DNA of 64,000 nucleotides from Roseinatronobacter thiooxidans (GTDB lineage: Bacteria > Pseudomonadota > Alphaproteobacteria > Rhodobacterales > Rhodobacteraceae): positions 1-64,000 of the forward strand of contig NZ_MEHT01000007.1 in assembly GCF_001870675.1 (NCBI RefSeq), read 5' to 3'. The translations under genes and the position numbers were made by a program. Of this stretch, positions 62,600 through 64,000 are shown one piece after another. The notes under the pieces were generated by a model. It did not search any database. It had not been told where the DNA came from and saw only the letters and a program-made list of their open reading frames with translations. The stretch's first letter is position 1, and every line of letters starts with the position of its first letter.

Positions 62600-63894
62600 G
62601 CTGCTGCCAGTTTCTTGGCGCGCTCTTCCATCGCGCGGGCCACATCGACCGCGCTGGCAAAGCCGTCTTCATGAAAGCCATTGCGCATCCATGCGCCGCA
62701 AAACCATGTCCGGTTGGTGCCGTTGAAACCGCGAATGGTGTTCTGCGCCTCCAGCGCGGCCATGTCATAGACAGGGTGCGAGAAAGTGTAGGTGTCGTAA
62801 ATACATTCTTCGCGCACAGGGTGGTTCGCGTTCAGCGTGATGAACATGGGGTCATCCTGCGGGATGGGTTGCAGCGAATTCATCCAGTAACTTAGCGAGA
62901 TGCGCGCGCGGTCTTGTGGCCCGCGTTCGGTATAGACCCAGCTGGACCAGCATTTGCGCCGCTTGGGCATGAAATCGGTGTCGCAATGCAGGATCGCATC
63001 GTTGGGCTGGTAGGTTACTGCGCCCAGCGCCTGCGCCTCGGCGCCTGTGGGGTCGGCCAGCAGGCGCAAGGTCACGTCGGAATGGGTGGCGAAGATCACC
63101 TCGTCAAACTGTTCTTCCTCGGCCCCTTCAACCTTGACCCAGACCCCCATTGGCCCGCGCCGCACCGATTGCACGGGCGTGGCGCTGCGCAGGGTGACGC
63201 CCGCACGTTCCAGATAGGCTTGCAAGCGGCGCACATATTCCACCGATCCGCCCTGCACTGTGTACCATTGGTGCTGCCCCTCATAGCCCAGCAGCGCATG
63301 GTTGCGGAAGAAATCCATCATCGCATGGGCAGGAAAGTCGAGGATTTTCTGCGTAGGCGTGGACCAGATCGCACCGGAGAAGGGCAGCAAATAGCGCTCT
63401 TTGAACCACGCGCCCGTGCCCAGCTTTTGCAACAAGCCGCCAATACTCAGGCTTGGGTCGGCCTGACTGATGGCAAGGCCGTTTTTGTTGAAATGCATGA
63501 TGTCGCGGATCATGCGCCAGTAGCGCGGGTTGGCCAGATTCTTGCGCGTTGCAAATATTTCATCCAGACCCGAGAGCGAATATTCAAACCCGCCCCCGTC
63601 AAAGGACGCACCGAAAGACATGTTCGATTTCGCCACTGGCACATCCAGCTTGTCAAACAATGCGGTCAGATAGGGGTAGTTGGTATAATTGAACACGATA
63701 AAGCCTGTATCCACAGGCTGGTCGCCATGTTTGCCCGCATGAATTGTGCGTGCATGCCCGCCAAAACGGGGTTCAGCCTCGAACAGTGTGACACGGTGTC
63801 GCTGCGACATGAGCCATGCGCTTGCCAGCCCAGAGATACCTCCGCCAACGATTGCAATTCTTTTGGCGGGGGTATCGATCAGTTCAAATGGCAT
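62596..63894 (-). CDS. FAD-dependent amine-oxidase-like oxidoreductase (COG2907), first gene of the stress operon
   Basis: 432 residues. FAD motif IAIVGGGISGLASAWLM (13-29), then FEAEPRFGGHARTIHAG, FIVFNYTNYPYLTALFDKLD and the C-terminal GTNRTWFCGAWMRNGFHEDG. Family members partner with cyclopropane-fatty-acid synthase-like enzymes in membrane lipid modification. AGGAG lies 8 bases before the ATG at 63894. An RpoE-type promoter is positioned about 33 bases upstream. The five genes 63894-59279 overlap or nearly touch, forming one operon. Confidence 0.9.
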   Translation of the reverse strand: MPFELIDTPAKRIAIVGGGISGLASAWLMSQRHRVTLFEAEPRFGGHARTIHAGKHGDQPVDTGFIVFNYTNYPYLTALFDKLDVPVAKSNMSFGASFDGGGFEYSLSGLDEIFATRKNLANPRYWRMIRDIMHFNKNGLAISQADPSLSIGGLLQKLGTGAWFKERYLLPFSGAIWSTPTQKILDFPAHAMMDFFRNHALLGYEGQHQWYTVQGGSVEYVRRLQAYLERAGVTLRSATPVQSVRRGPMGVWVKVEGAEEEQFDEVIFATHSDVTLRLLADPTGAEAQALGAVTYQPNDAILHCDTDFMPKRRKCWSSWVYTERGPQDRARISLSYWMNSLQPIPQDDPMFITLNANHPVREECIYDTYTFSHPVYDMAALEAQNTIRGFNGTNRTWFCGAWMRNGFHEDGFASAVDVARAMEERAKKLAAA

Positions 63895-63927
63895 GCAGCC
63901 ACTCCTTGTTGGTCTTGTGTTGTTGAG

Positions 63928-63955
63928 GTTACGCGCCGCAGGAAAGGGCGGATCA
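63928..63955 (-). promoter_or_regulatory. Candidate RpoE (ECF sigma, ChrR-controlled) promoter
   Basis: Read on the minus strand, TGATCC (63955-63950) and TAAC (63931-63928) are separated by exactly 18 bases. The Rhodobacter RpoE consensus as I remember it is TGATCC-N18-TAAGA, so the -35 fits exactly and the -10 in three or four of five. The -10 lies 33 bases before the start codon at 63894. It matches an operon of the type activated by singlet oxygen. Confidence 0.6.
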
Positions 63956-64000
63956 TTCCGAAAAAGATGTCATTTCCATGTCGATTTTTTTCTGCTGCCA

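Noticed and set aside
1-64000. tRNA or rRNA genes
   Set aside because: No cloverleaf-like or rRNA-like sequence noticed in any intergenic gap.

Overview
The window reads as chromosomal DNA of an alphaproteobacterium of the Rhodobacteraceae (Rhodobacter/Roseobacter lineage). GC is high with GC-rich third codon positions. Several blocks have the gene order usual in that family: folK, rpoZ, rsh, DUF2062, pdxJ, acpS; rsmB, heparinase, purH, lspA, DUF3035, two M16 peptidases; NDUFA12, DUF2155, aat; rpoH next to rluD. It also has a methylsuccinyl-CoA dehydrogenase-type enzyme (ethylmalonyl-CoA pathway) and a five-gene block that resembles the RpoE/ChrR singlet-oxygen regulon of Rhodobacter sphaeroides. 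I saw no rRNA, tRNA, insertion sequence, prophage or CRISPR array.

Layout. 1-76: 5' end of glpD with candidate GlpR-type boxes upstream. 568-14970: a polysaccharide region in two parts. The first has a GT2 transferase, a Wzx-like flippase, a CgeB-like transferase and a four-gene CDP-sugar operon. The second has an Alg44-like fusion protein, an Alg8-like synthase, a Wza-like export lipoprotein, an intact UDP-glucose dehydrogenase and a same-length paralogue that has lost nearly all catalytic residues. 15018-17354: a Slam-type outer-membrane protein with a TbpB-like lipoprotein. 17636-20883: a MarR-like regulator divergent from pxpBCA (5-oxoprolinase). 21025-25493: a TauE/SafE permease, YaeQ and three overlapping Tad pseudopilin-like genes. 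25919-31758: housekeeping genes and a NYN-domain protein. 32047-34994: Mcd-type dehydrogenase and a photolyase-like protein whose domains appear permuted. 35064-47561: rmuC, mutL, M16 peptidase pair, DUF4399, DUF3035, lspA, purH, heparinase-like, rsmB and an SDHAF4-like gene. 47621-48060: an imperfect long tandem repeat. 48364-57479: rpoH, rluD, a DUF6476 gene sharing its start with rluD, an MBL-fold enzyme, selO, msrB, NDUFA12, DUF2155, aat, nusB, ribH and a RibB fused to a degenerate RibA domain. 57643-58751: an endolysin/holin pair like the one that releases gene transfer agents. 58877-63894: DUF3775 and the five-gene oxidative-stress/lipid block behind a recognisable RpoE-type promoter.

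How it fits together. The 0.5-15 kb region should make and export at least one acidic surface polysaccharide: Ugd supplies UDP-glucuronate, the Alg8/Alg44-like pair polymerises and translocates, and the Wza-like lipoprotein carries it through the outer membrane. The upstream genes look like lipid-linked glycan assembly with a CDP-activated modified hexose. The least explained signals are the gapless, catalytically dead Ugd twin, the permuted photolyase-like protein, the Slam/lipoprotein pair and the repeat array downstream of rpoH. All functional statements rest on reading translated sequence and motif recognition, without database searches.
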